From NCBI GenBank assembly GCA_934486965.1, contig CAKSQP010000002.1, positions 1 to 48,888 on the forward strand: a stretch of 48,888 bases of DNA, written 5' to 3'. This document shows positions 40,446 through 47,509 of this stretch, one piece after another. The position numbers and the translations under genes are program-made. Origin of the DNA: an uncultured Eubacteriales bacterium (GTDB lineage: Bacteria > Bacillota > Clostridia > Oscillospirales > UBA644). Below the pieces are notes generated by a model that saw only the letters and a list, made by a program, of their open reading frames with translations, did not search any database and had not been told where the DNA came from. Position 1 is the stretch's first letter. Each line of letters opens with the position of its first letter.

Positions 40446-40474
40446 TTGCGTATATTTATAATATTTGATATAAT
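40446..40474 (+). promoter_or_regulatory. Sigma-A-like promoter of the SLOG gene
   Basis: TTGCGT (40446-40451), 17 nt and TATAAT (40469-40474) precede the SLOG start by 28 nt. The -35 box contains a copy of the GCGTATA half site found in the adjacent palindrome, so a bound regulator would block it. Confidence 0.7.
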
Positions 40475-40502
40475 TTACTCAAATATTTATTGGAGTGATT
40501 AT

Positions 40503-40831
40503 ATGAAATTGGCAATTATCGGGTCGCGGAGTATCAAAAATTTGAATTTGGATAAATATATCCCGAAAAATGTGACCGAAATAGTTTCGGGCGGGGCGGT
40601 AGGAGTGGATTTTTCGGCAAGAGAATATGCTTTGAAAAACGGAATAAGAATAAAAGAGTTTTTGCCCGAATATGAAAAATACGGAAAAACAGCCCCGTTA
40701 AAAAGAAATTTGCAGATAATAGAGTATTCAGATGAGATTTTTGCCTTTTGGACGGAAAATCAAGGGGGACGGCGTTTGTCATAAAGAACAGCAGGAAAAT
40801 GGGGAAAAAGTTGTCGGTATATATGATATGA
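40503..40831 (+). pseudogene. SLOG-domain (DUF2493/YspA-like) protein, frameshifted near the C-terminus
   Basis: The ATG at 40503 starts MKLAIIGSRSI, followed by VSGGAVGVDFSAREYA, FLPEYEKYGKTAPLKRN and SDEIFAFW, the motifs of the small nucleotide-binding SLOG fold. As written, the frame passes GGGGG (40764-40768) and stops at 40784 after 93 residues. Adding one base in the G-tract gives a sensible ending, GGTAFVIKNSRKMGKKLSVY, with a stop at 40829-40831, typical of the family. So the sequence has either a one-base deletion or a base-calling error in the G-run. Proteins of this fold are thought to sense nucleotides or their derivatives and often occur with defence or stress genes. It is divergent from the XRE gene. 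Confidence 0.78.
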
Positions 40832-40832
40832 A

Positions 40833-40921
40833 TAAAGAAATAACCGCCATACTGCAATATGGCGGTTATAAGTATTAAAAACTGTCATAAGGCTAACCGC
40901 TTACTAACGGTGCCTTTTTAC
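40833..40921 (-). ncRNA. Candidate small RNA with two hairpins, antisense to the SLOG mRNA end
   Basis: A perfect promoter (40928-40956) would start a leftward RNA near 40921. It would contain a first hairpin, AAGGC-ACCG paired with CGGT-TA-GCCTT (complement of 40889-40916), a short A/T-rich linker, and a second 12-bp stem, ATAACCGCCATA with TATGGCGGTTAT (40840-40869), followed by TTTCTTTATT as a terminator. The length is about 90 nt. It overlaps the 3' untranslated end of the SLOG transcript in antisense. The layout resembles RNA antitoxins of type I systems, but no toxin frame of convincing quality is visible on the other strand; a 16-codon plus-strand frame starts at 40828. Confidence 0.6.
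40889..40919 (+). terminator. Intrinsic terminator downstream of the SLOG gene
   Basis: AAGGC-TA-ACCG (40889-40899) pairs with CGGT-GCCTT (40908-40916) with a two-base bulge, followed by TTTTT. It would end the SLOG transcript and also forms the first hairpin of the minus-strand RNA. Confidence 0.7.
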
Positions 40922-40927
40922 ATTCGT

Positions 40928-40956
40928 ATTATAACAGATTTAAAACAATTTGTCAA
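40928..40956 (-). promoter_or_regulatory. Perfect consensus sigma-A promoter on the minus strand
   Basis: On the minus strand TTGACA (40956-40951), 17 nt and TATAAT (40933-40928) match the consensus exactly. It lies just past the MATE stop codon and points away from that gene, toward the small-RNA segment. Confidence 0.85.
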
Positions 40957-40966
40957 CACCCTGACA

Positions 40967-42307
40967 TTATGAATTATTTTGCGGCAGAAGTTTCTTTTTG
41001 TTTTTGAAATAATACGCAAAGCCTATTATATCAGCAAGCGCCCAGCCTATCGGAACCGCAGCCCAAACTCCGGGTTCGCCGAAATAAGGGGCTGACAGAT
41101 AGGCGAGAAGCACTCGTGTTCCGAGAGAAACGATAGTCAAAACAAGGGACATTCCGGGGCGTTTTATTGCTCTGTAAAAGCCGTAAAGCAGGAAAAGACA
41201 GCCTATTCCGATATAAAACGCGCCCTCGATCCGCAGGTATCTTATTCCCTCCGCGATGACCGCGGTCTCCTTTTCGGAAATGAAAATTTTCATCAGCGGC
41301 TCGGCAAAAACGATCACCGCAGCGGAAATTATCGCCGAAAAGATAACCGAGACCAAGACCGCCGTCTTCATTCCTTTTTTCAGGCGGTCGCTCTGCTTTG
41401 CTCCGTAGTTCTGTGCGGCAAAGGTCGAAAATGCGTTGCCGAAATCCTGAACGGGCAGATACGCAAAAGTGTCGATTTTTACGGCGGCGGCAAACGCCGC
41501 CATCGTCACGGGGCCGAAGCCGTCGACAAGCCTTTGGATAAGTAAAATCCCGAAATTCATCGCCGACTGCTGGGCACAGGTGAGAAACGACAGGTCGAAA
41601 AGCTCTCCGAGAATTTTCCTGTTCGGTTTGAAATGTTTTCTTTCGGGAAGCAGTTTCTTTTCGCGGAAAACCGTAAAAAGAAGCAGTCCTATTCCCGAAA
41701 CATACTGCGAAATAACGGTCGCCGCCGCGGCTCCCGCAATGCCGAAATTAAGGCCGAGGACGAACCACAGGTCGAGGGCGACATTCATTAGTGCCGACGC
41801 CGCAAGGAAAATCAGGGGAGAGGCGGAATTTCCGGCGGCACGCAAAAGACACGCGAAAAAGTTATAAAGAAAGGTCGCCGCTATCCCCGCAAAAATTATG
41901 ATAAGATATTCTCTCATGTCGGCGTAAAGCGTTTCGGGTATCTGCAAAAACGAAAGTATCGGGTCGATAAACGCGTATAAAAGAACATTGAGAACGGCGG
42001 TAACTGCGGCAATAAGAGTGAACGCCTGTCCTATCGCCGATTTGAGTTTTTCGGTGCTTTTCTCTCCTATATATATTGAAAACAATGCTCCCGCACCCAT
42101 CGAAAGACCGAGAAATATCGATGTTACAAATGTCATAAGAGAGTATGCCGACCCGACGGAGGCGAGGGCGTCTTTTCCGAGAGCCTGCCCGACAATAAGA
42201 GTGTCGGCAATATTGTAAAACTGTTGAAGTAAGTTTCCTGCAATCATCGGCAGCGAAAACAAAAGAAGCCCTTTTGTAATGCTGCCTTTGGTCATATCAC
42301 GGTTCAT
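40967..42307 (-). CDS. MATE-family multidrug/sodium antiporter-type exporter
   Basis: The 446-residue protein has twelve predicted membrane helices and the MATE pattern: DMTKGSITKGLLLFSLPMIA, QFYNIADTLIVGQALGKDAL, ASVGSAYSL and IFLGLSMGAGALFSIYIG, with the internal repeat ending in the C-terminal half (GFGPVTMAAFAAAVKID). Such proteins export cationic compounds in exchange for Na+ or H+. It starts after CCAAGGAAA. A terminator stands between it and ytfJ, and no clear promoter of its own was seen, so expression may rely on read-through. The relation to the XRE/SLOG islet on its left is not clear. Confidence 0.93.
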   Translation of the reverse strand: MNRDMTKGSITKGLLLFSLPMIAGNLLQQFYNIADTLIVGQALGKDALASVGSAYSLMTFVTSIFLGLSMGAGALFSIYIGEKSTEKLKSAIGQAFTLIAAVTAVLNVLLYAFIDPILSFLQIPETLYADMREYLIIIFAGIAATFLYNFFACLLRAAGNSASPLIFLAASALMNVALDLWFVLGLNFGIAGAAAATVISQYVSGIGLLLFTVFREKKLLPERKHFKPNRKILGELFDLSFLTCAQQSAMNFGILLIQRLVDGFGPVTMAAFAAAVKIDTFAYLPVQDFGNAFSTFAAQNYGAKQSDRLKKGMKTAVLVSVIFSAIISAAVIVFAEPLMKIFISEKETAVIAEGIRYLRIEGAFYIGIGCLFLLYGFYRAIKRPGMSLVLTIVSLGTRVLLAYLSAPYFGEPGVWAAVPIGWALADIIGFAYYFKNKKKLLPQNNS

Positions 42308-42327
42308 ATTTTTCCTTGGAGTGTAAA

Positions 42328-42355
42328 ACAGAATCCCGAAAGTTCGGGATTCTGT
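42328..42355 (-). terminator. Intrinsic terminator of the scpAB-ytfJ operon
   Basis: ACAGAATCCCGAA and TTCGGGATTCTGT form a 13-bp perfect stem. On the minus strand it is followed by TTTTAC, so it ends transcripts from ytfJ. Confidence 0.85.
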
Positions 42356-42364
42356 AATGTTTTA

Positions 42365-42790
42365 TTATTCTTCTGTCGGTTCGTCCGCTTTTTTCTTTTT
42401 CGGGAAGAGGTCTTTTACTCTTTCGATAAGGTCGGGCATCGAATCTACTATTTTATCGACTGCCGACATCGAACTCTGGTCGACGGGAAGAAGCGAAATT
42501 CCTCTTTCGGGAGAAATTACGAGAAACGCTATCGGGTGGATCGTTACCGCCGCTCCCGAACCGCCGCCGAAGCAGAGATTTTCGGGCTTGTTGGGGGACT
42601 GATGAGCCTTTGTCGTGAAGTCCGAGCCTCCAGAAGTAAAGCCGAAATTGACTTTCGAAACGGGAATGACGGTCGTTCCGTCGGGGGTGGTTATCGGGTC
42701 GCCGACAATAGTGTTTACGTCGACCATTTCTTTGAGATTATGCATGGCGGTTTCCATAACGCCCTGTATAGGGTGATTGTTTTCAGACAT
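42365..42790 (-). CDS. ytfJ: GerW/YtfJ-family sporulation protein
   Basis: The 141-residue protein matches YtfJ: HPIQGVMETAMHNLKEMVDV, NTIVGDPITTPDGTTVIPVS, KVNFGFTSGGSD, then GGGSGAAVTIHPIAFLVISP and a charged tail (FPKKKKADEP). In B. subtilis YtfJ/GerW is a forespore protein needed for germination with certain nutrients. Its presence agrees with sigG for a spore former. It lies 12 nt after the DUF2953 gene, an order also found in B. subtilis (ytfI-ytfJ), and ends the operon at a strong terminator. Confidence 0.93.
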   Translation of the reverse strand: MSENNHPIQGVMETAMHNLKEMVDVNTIVGDPITTPDGTTVIPVSKVNFGFTSGGSDFTTKAHQSPNKPENLCFGGGSGAAVTIHPIAFLVISPERGISLLPVDQSSMSAVDKIVDSMPDLIERVKDLFPKKKKADEPTEE

Positions 42791-42802
42791 ATTTTACACC
42801 TC

Positions 42803-43426
42803 TCAGTTGTTTTGTTTCTTTGTATTTTCGGGCAGGCTGTCTCTTGTCAGAAGATAGATACCTGCTTTGATCGCTGTATAAATAAGGGTTATAAGGCGGA
42901 CCGACGCAACAGCCTCGCCCCTGAATTCCGATTTTTCGGAAAGAAAGTCGGAATAAATGTTTATATTCGCTTTTTTGATGACGTCCTTTGCCGCGAGAAA
43001 CGAAACTATCGGATATGTCGCCGCGGAAATTCTTCCGTAAAGAAGCGCGGTGTCGGCGGCATTGTCGGTCGCAATCTTTGCGTCAAAATCGAATTTTTCT
43101 ATTTTGATTTTGAAAACGAAATCGGTAAAAAGAATTTTTACGAGGGCGAGCCAATCGGAAACTTTGATATTCTGCAAAAATCGCGGCATAGGCTTTTTAT
43201 CTTTCGGCTTTGCCGTTTCTTCCGCCTTTTCGGGTCTTTCCTTTTTTTCGCCGTCGGTAAGAGTTTTTGATATAAACAGGTATTTTATTCCTGCCGAAAA
43301 TTTTCCGTCATAAGAAAGTCTGACTTTTGCCTTTGGGAGCGAAAGAAGAAAGAGCAGGGCGATAAGGGCGAGAAGAACTATAAAAATCCAAAGGAAAATC
43401 AAGCCTATTACGGCAAGCACTTTCAC
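42803..43426 (-). CDS. DUF2953 membrane protein (YtfI-like)
   Basis: The 207-residue protein has a long hydrophobic N-terminal helix (about 5-31), a charged linker with many Glu and Lys (60-80), and a domain with KIKIEKFDFDAKIATDNAADTA, which is the DUF2953 core, then a C-terminal amphipathic or membrane segment (SVRLITLIYTAIKAGIYLL). Its function is unknown; in spore formers it is encoded just before ytfJ, which suggests a shared role. It overlaps scpB by 4 nt, so it is translated with the condensin genes. I infer the family from the pattern and gene order. Confidence 0.8.
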   Translation of the reverse strand: MKVLAVIGLIFLWIFIVLLALIALLFLLSLPKAKVRLSYDGKFSAGIKYLFISKTLTDGEKKERPEKAEETAKPKDKKPMPRFLQNIKVSDWLALVKILFTDFVFKIKIEKFDFDAKIATDNAADTALLYGRISAATYPIVSFLAAKDVIKKANINIYSDFLSEKSEFRGEAVASVRLITLIYTAIKAGIYLLTRDSLPENTKKQNN

Positions 43427-44016
43427 GTCGTTTCCTCCGACGCCTGTTCCGCGGCGTCTTCAATGGTCTGCTGCCTTTCGTCGGGGTCTCCTCTTCTTTT
43501 AAGCCCTTCGGGGTAGGGGATATCTTCAACCTTATCTATATTGAATATGGTTAAGAACTTTTCGGTTACCGAATAGGACATCGGTCTTCCCGGCAGGTCG
43601 AGTTTTCCTCTTTCGCGCATAAGTTTCTTTTCGACGAGGTTTTCGACAAGTTCTCCCGACGGAACGCCTCTTATCTGTGAAATATATGTTTTCGTCACCG
43701 GCTGATTGTAGGCGGTTATCGCAAGAACTTCAAGCGCCGCGTTCGAGAGATACGGGCTTTTTCGGCTCTGCATGAAGTTCGAAACGATTTCTCCGAGGCT
43801 TTCTTTCGTCGAAATGGTTACGGTGTCGGCTTTACGCTGGAGCGTGAGCCCCGAATCCGCCGCGTCGTATTTTTCGCGTAAAAGGTCGAGAGCGTCGAGA
43901 ACTTCGCTTTTCTTGCTTTCGGAAAAAACGCAGAGTTTTTCTATTGTAACGGCCTCCGGAGAAGCGAATAAAATCGCTTCGATAACCGGAACGAGGTTGT
44001 AGTTTGACAGGTCCAT
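43423..44016 (-). CDS. scpB: ScpB, segregation and condensation protein B
   Basis: The 197-residue protein has the two winged-helix domains of ScpB: VIEAILFASPEAVTIEKLC and LLREKYDAADSGLTLQ in the first, then SNAALEVLAITAYNQPVTKT, ISQIRGVPSGELVENLVEKK and GRPMSYSVTEKFLTIF in the second. A Gln/Glu-rich tail follows. ScpB dimers bind ScpA to form the kleisin part of the SMC condensin. The start comes directly after the scpA stop and the gene overlaps DUF2953. Confidence 0.96.
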   Translation of the reverse strand: MDLSNYNLVPVIEAILFASPEAVTIEKLCVFSESKKSEVLDALDLLREKYDAADSGLTLQRKADTVTISTKESLGEIVSNFMQSRKSPYLSNAALEVLAITAYNQPVTKTYISQIRGVPSGELVENLVEKKLMRERGKLDLPGRPMSYSVTEKFLTIFNIDKVEDIPYPEGLKRRGDPDERQQTIEDAAEQASEETT

Positions 44017-44733
44017 TTACGGCCTCTTTCTGTTGAGAATTATTTCGGAATCCTTGACGTCTTCGTTTGTCACGTCGATTCTTCCCGTGTGCATAAGTTC
44101 AAGCACCGCAAGAAACGTTGCGACTATCTCGCTGCGGCTCTTTTCGGCGGTGAAAAGCCCCGTGAATTTTATTTTTCCGCTGCGGAATATCTTTTTTAAG
44201 ATGAAGACTATTCGGCTCGTTACCGAAATGACTTTCGTTCCGACAAGCTTTTTGAATGCCGAAACGGGGATAGGCTGTTTTCTTTCGTTTCGCTCTATCG
44301 CCGCAATGTAAGCCGCCTGCAAGTCGGAAACTTCGGGGAGCATATCTTTATCGAACGCCGCCGGAAGCCCCACGGGCGGAGTTTCTCTGAAAAACAACCT
44401 GTTTCCGATATATCTGCCTTTTAAGAAAGCCGCCGTCTGCTTATACTTGACATACTGCTGAAGCATTTCTTCAAGCATTGCTTTCGGGTCTTCTTCGTCT
44501 TCTTCGCGCGGCAGAAGCGAACAGGATTTTATATACATCAGCCTTGACGCCATTTCGATAAAGTTGGCGGTAAGTTCCATGTTCTGAGCCTGCGCCTCTC
44601 TGATATATTCCATATACTGGTCGGTCAGCAGATGTATTTCAATGTCGTAGATATCTATTTTGTTTTTTTCGATAAGGGAAAGGAGCAGGTCGAGAGGCCC
44701 TTCGAAAACTTCAAGTCTGAACTGTATTGCCAT
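44017..44733 (-). CDS. scpA: ScpA, kleisin subunit of SMC condensin
   Basis: The 238-residue protein starts with the kleisin pattern FEGPLDLLLSLIEKNKIDIYDIEIHLLTDQY (split at about residue 9-40 and seen here as EGPLDLLLSLIEKNKIDIYD), followed by FIEMASRLMYIKSCSLLP. A charged linker (DEEDPKAMLEEML) leads to a C-terminal winged helix, VATFLAVLELMHTGRIDV. It links the SMC heads and binds ScpB for chromosome organisation. Length is typical. It is placed nine bases after the site-2 protease, which often precedes scpAB in Clostridia. Confidence 0.96.
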   Translation of the reverse strand: MAIQFRLEVFEGPLDLLLSLIEKNKIDIYDIEIHLLTDQYMEYIREAQAQNMELTANFIEMASRLMYIKSCSLLPREEDEEDPKAMLEEMLQQYVKYKQTAAFLKGRYIGNRLFFRETPPVGLPAAFDKDMLPEVSDLQAAYIAAIERNERKQPIPVSAFKKLVGTKVISVTSRIVFILKKIFRSGKIKFTGLFTAEKSRSEIVATFLAVLELMHTGRIDVTNEDVKDSEIILNRKRP

Positions 44734-44742
44734 GCCGTACCT

Positions 44743-45426
44743 CTAAATAAAAAGCCGCAGAAGAGGCATTCCCGCAAGACTGAAAAGATACCATATCCCG
44801 CTTTCGATGACCGAAAGGAAATCAAAGGTCCTCAGGATTACGAGAAGGGCAATGAAAATTATCTGGGAATATCTTTCAAGTTGGTAATATTTAAGTCTTG
44901 CCGACGGGGGAAGAAGTTCCGCAAGAACGCGGGACCCGTCAAGCGGCGGAATGGGTATAAGATTAAATACCGCAAGACCGATATTATATGACGCGAAAAT
45001 CAAGAAGAAATACGCGATTGTCGCCACAACTTCGGTCTGAGTCGCTATGGCAACGCCGTAAAGCAGGTAGTAGATAAGCGTACTTAAAAACGCAAAAAGC
45101 AAATTCGACAAAGGTCCCGCAAGGGCGGTCACTATCGTTCCCGCTTTTCTGTTTTTGAAATTCATCGGATTTATCTGCACGGGGCTTGCCCAGCCGAAAC
45201 CGACAAGAAGCAAAAGCACGGTGCCGACGGGGTCCATGTGTTTGAACGGGTTGAGCGTTATTCTGCCCTGTCTTTTTGCGGTGTCGTCGCCCATGCAGAG
45301 CGCCGCTATCGCATGAAAACTTTCATGAATGGAAAGCGCCAGAATAAGCGCAAGACAACAGAAGATAAGTTGTAAAATTTTCGTTTTTATATCAAGGCCC
45401 GAATCGAGAAGTATCTGAAGTACCAT
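44743..45426 (-). CDS. Site-2 protease family (M50) membrane metalloprotease
   Basis: The 227-residue protein has five or six membrane helices. The zinc motif HESFH is at 34-38 (HExxH), then GRITLNPFKHMDPVGT and GWASPVQINPMNF, an AGPLSNLLFAF helix, and the second zinc-ligand motif NLIPIPPLDGSRV. The family cuts substrates inside or near the membrane; this short form has no PDZ or CBS domain. Substrates are unknown. It is the second gene of the operon that continues into scpA and scpB. Directly upstream lies a related protein that lacks the catalytic motifs. Confidence 0.93.
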   Translation of the reverse strand: MVLQILLDSGLDIKTKILQLIFCCLALILALSIHESFHAIAALCMGDDTAKRQGRITLNPFKHMDPVGTVLLLLVGFGWASPVQINPMNFKNRKAGTIVTALAGPLSNLLFAFLSTLIYYLLYGVAIATQTEVVATIAYFFLIFASYNIGLAVFNLIPIPPLDGSRVLAELLPPSARLKYYQLERYSQIIFIALLVILRTFDFLSVIESGIWYLFSLAGMPLLRLFI

Positions 45427-45438
45427 AATGTATTTCCT

Positions 45439-45996
45439 TTACAGAAGAAGATTTACGACCGCGGAAACCGCTCCGCTTCTTGCAAATAACAAAAGTCCGA
45501 AAATTATAAATACGGGCGAAAACTTTTCCGCTTTTTCAAGTTTTCCGGAAAGTTTTTCGGGAAGAATTCCGCAGAGCATACCGAAGAGCAGAAATCCCGG
45601 AAGAGGCAGGAGATTTACCGTTGCCGTCCCGATAAACAGGGCGCCTGCGGTAAGAAAAATACGCAGGTTTGTAAGCGGGAAGAGAATTGCGATAAAAAGA
45701 GCGCCCGCCGCGGCAAAAGCAAGCCACAGAGTAAGAGATATCTTCGCTTTTTTCTTTCTGTCCGAAGTTTCCGCCTTAAGGGGCGCCGCTCCGAAAAAGG
45801 CGAGCGATATCACCGAAAAGAGCGAATAAAGAGAAAAAACGGTCTTCGGAAAAGACAGTCCGTTTTTCAGAAACGGTTTCTGTATCGCCGCCGAAAGCAT
45901 ACGGAAAAGCAGCCCGACGGCAATAATGAATAAGACGGTAAGGACGGTCGCTGCGTCAAACCTCGCCGAACCCGAAATTATATCTTCGAAAATCAT
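45439..45996 (-). CDS. Membrane protein, probable degenerate paralogue of the site-2 protease
   Basis: The 185-residue protein has about five hydrophobic helices. Parts resemble the adjacent M50 protease in order: FFGAAPLKAETSDRKKKAK (near 67-85) for FGWASPVQINPMNFKNRKAG, TATVNLLPLPGFLLFG (125-140) for FNLIPIPPLDGSRV, then ILPEKLSGKLEKAEKFSPVF for LPPSARLKYYQLERYSQIIF. It has neither HExxH nor the Asp-Gly of the second motif, so it should be inactive as a protease. It begins the operon behind a clear promoter. The relation is inferred from this manual alignment; it could also be an unrelated small membrane protein. Confidence 0.55.
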   Translation of the reverse strand: MIFEDIISGSARFDAATVLTVLFIIAVGLLFRMLSAAIQKPFLKNGLSFPKTVFSLYSLFSVISLAFFGAAPLKAETSDRKKKAKISLTLWLAFAAAGALFIAILFPLTNLRIFLTAGALFIGTATVNLLPLPGFLLFGMLCGILPEKLSGKLEKAEKFSPVFIIFGLLLFARSGAVSAVVNLLL

Positions 45997-46025
45997 TGTC
46001 AGAGTCCTTTATATAATATATATTT

Positions 46026-46054
46026 ATTATACACTATTTCAACCGCCTTGTAAA
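46026..46054 (-). promoter_or_regulatory. Sigma-A promoter of the S2P-scpAB-ytfJ operon
   Basis: On the minus strand TTTACA (46054-46049), 17 nt and TATAAT (46031-46026) lie about 30 nt before the first gene. It is the only clear promoter found for the operon that ends at 42328. Confidence 0.75.
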
Positions 46055-46105
46055 GAGAGTTTTTGTCATTAGGCGAAATTATTTTGATTTTCTGCCATAA
46101 AATAG

Positions 46106-46114
46106 TGGTACAAT
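46106..46114 (+). promoter_or_regulatory. Extended -10 promoter of the metallophosphoesterase gene
   Basis: TGGTACAAT (46106-46114) is an extended -10 box, with a TTGATT further upstream at a long spacing of 19 nt. It lies 19 nt before the start codon at 46134, so the leader is very short. Confidence 0.5.
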
Positions 46115-46133
46115 ACGATAAAAGGAGAAATGT

Positions 46134-46961
46134 ATGGAAATATTTCTTACGGTTATTCTGATTATCGCGGCTGTCACTCTGTATATCACCGTCGCTACCT
46201 ATACCGTTAAAATAAAAAAAATATCGGTTTCAAGCCCGAAGATCCCGAAAGAATTCGACGGCAGGAAGATAGCCCTGATTTCCGACCTGCACGACGCGAA
46301 ACTTTCCGGATATTCAAAGAAAAAACTGCTTGAAAAGACTGCGGAAACAAAGCCCGACTTTATCTTTCTCGGCGGAGATATGCACGAAATAAGAAATAAG
46401 GATAAAAAGTTCTTTTCGCTTCTCGACGACCTTAAGAAGATCGCTCCGCTTTATTACGTCGACGGAAACCACGACGCGAGACTGAAAAAATATCCCGATT
46501 ATAAAAACTATGTTGCGGAACTTGAAAAGAGGGTCGAAAATCTGCACGGCAAAACCGCTCTCTGTTGCGGAAACGAAAAAATCGACCTTTACGGCTGCGG
46601 ATATTTCGAATATAAAAAAGATATGTTCGATTTCGACAAGAACCGTTTTTCGGTCTTTTTATATCATTCGCCGTTTGTCTTCGACGATTTCGAAAATCCG
46701 CCCGATCTAATGATCTCGGGACATATCCACGGCGGGGTCATCGAACTGCCGTTTGTCGGAGGAGTTTTTGCCCCTGCCGACGGAAAACCGCTTTTTGCAA
46801 GATTTCAGCGGCAATATCTTTTGCCGAAATATTATAAGAATACCTACGAAAGAAACGGCGGCGTGCTTGTCGTCGGTCGCGGAATAGGCAATTTCAAGCA
46901 TATTCCGTGGCGGCTTATCCCGCCCGAAATAGTCGAAATCACTCTTTGCCGAAAAGATTAA
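46134..46961 (+). CDS. Calcineurin-like metallophosphoesterase (YkuE/YaeI type)
   Basis: The 275-residue protein has one N-terminal membrane helix (about 2-22) and a phosphoesterase domain with every metal motif present: SDLHD, LGGDMHE, VDGNHDARL, LYHSPF and SGHIHGGVIELP. The domain is expected outside the membrane. Relatives act on UDP-sugars or lipid-linked phosphates. Compared with the 406-residue protein at 5862-7082 it lacks the long cytoplasmic extension and has intact GNHD and GHIHGG motifs, so it serves as a normal reference for that altered paralogue. AAAGGAG precedes the ATG. It stands alone between two promoters. Confidence 0.93.
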   Translation: MEIFLTVILIIAAVTLYITVATYTVKIKKISVSSPKIPKEFDGRKIALISDLHDAKLSGYSKKKLLEKTAETKPDFIFLGGDMHEIRNKDKKFFSLLDDLKKIAPLYYVDGNHDARLKKYPDYKNYVAELEKRVENLHGKTALCCGNEKIDLYGCGYFEYKKDMFDFDKNRFSVFLYHSPFVFDDFENPPDLMISGHIHGGVIELPFVGGVFAPADGKPLFARFQRQYLLPKYYKNTYERNGGVLVVGRGIGNFKHIPWRLIPPEIVEITLCRKD

Positions 46962-46996
46962 ATATGACGAAATTATGAACTATGTCCCGACGGGTA

Positions 46997-47025
46997 TTGC
47001 AAAAACGGACGAAAAATGGTATACT
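46997..47025 (+). promoter_or_regulatory. Sigma-A promoter of secG
   Basis: TTGCAA (46997-47002), 17 nt and TATACT (47020-47025), the latter preceded by TGG as an extended -10, lie 75 nt before the secG start. Confidence 0.75.
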
Positions 47026-47099
47026 GTCAAAGTGTAACGAATGTTTATGCTTTTATCCGATATTGTCGGAAGACAAAAATTCTGTACGGAGGGACAAAA

Positions 47100-47348
47100 A
47101 TGAGTACGCTTACGATCGTATTGTCAATAATGCTTCTGGTTTGTTCGGTTGCTCTGGTTCTTATAATTCTGTTCCAGGCAGGCAGAGACGCTTCTATGTC
47201 CGGCGCTATAACCGGCGGAAGTTCGAACTTCTATTCCAAGAACAAACGTGCGACCCGCGAAGAACTTATGAAGAGACTTACCGTTATTATCTCCATAATA
47301 TTCATGGTCATAGTTTTTCTTCTCAATATCTTTGAGATAGCCGCGTAA
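47100..47348 (+). CDS. secG: SecG, preprotein translocase subunit
   Basis: The ATG at 47100 follows GGAGGGAC; a longer frame from 47016 lies partly on the promoter. The 82-residue protein has two membrane helices (about 4-25 and 60-80) and the SecG pattern VLIILFQAGRDASMSGAITG followed by GSSNFYSKNKRATREE. SecG assists SecYE/SecA export. In many Firmicutes secG is followed by rnr and smpB; here a terminator and convergent genes follow instead. Confidence 0.95.
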   Translation: MSTLTIVLSIMLLVCSVALVLIILFQAGRDASMSGAITGGSSNFYSKNKRATREELMKRLTVIISIIFMVIVFLLNIFEIAA

Positions 47349-47364
47349 TTAAAATTAAAAAAAG

Positions 47365-47397
47365 AAACGCTCTTCCCGTTGCGGGAAGAGCGTTTTT
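47365..47397. terminator. Bidirectional intrinsic terminator after secG
   Basis: AAACGCTCTTCCCG (47365-47378) and CGGGAAGAGCGTTT (47382-47395) form a 14-bp stem with a TTG loop and T-tracts on both strands. It ends secG and also the leftward unit whose last gene stops at 47406. Confidence 0.93.
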
Positions 47398-47405
47398 GCG
47401 TTACG

Positions 47406-47507
47406 TTACATATTTACCGTATAAAGTATCGACGCGACAAGCGAGATGAGCAGCGACGCTGCCAGAATTACGCAGATAATTGCCGCGGCTATTCTTTTTT
47501 TCTTCAT
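47406..47507 (-). CDS. Small single-pass membrane peptide (33 residues)
   Basis: A short frame starts with ATG at 47507, eight nucleotides after GAGGA (at the end of the preceding gene), and encodes MKKKRIAAAIICVILAASLL followed by ISLVASILYTVNM. A basic N-terminus of four residues leads into one hydrophobic helix of about 25 residues. It is two bases past the stop of the DivIVA-like gene and ends eight bases before a terminator stem, which fits a real last gene of the operon. I do not recognise a family. The position suggests a partner of the coiled-coil protein. Confidence 0.65.
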   Translation of the reverse strand: MKKKRIAAAIICVILAASLLISLVASILYTVNM

Positions 47508-47509
47508 TT

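Noticed and set aside
40534..40857. 107-codon minus-strand frame rich in Phe and Leu, possible hydrophobic toxin
   Set aside because: It is the exact antisense of the SLOG gene, starts inside the terminator stem of the small RNA and lacks a ribosome binding site.
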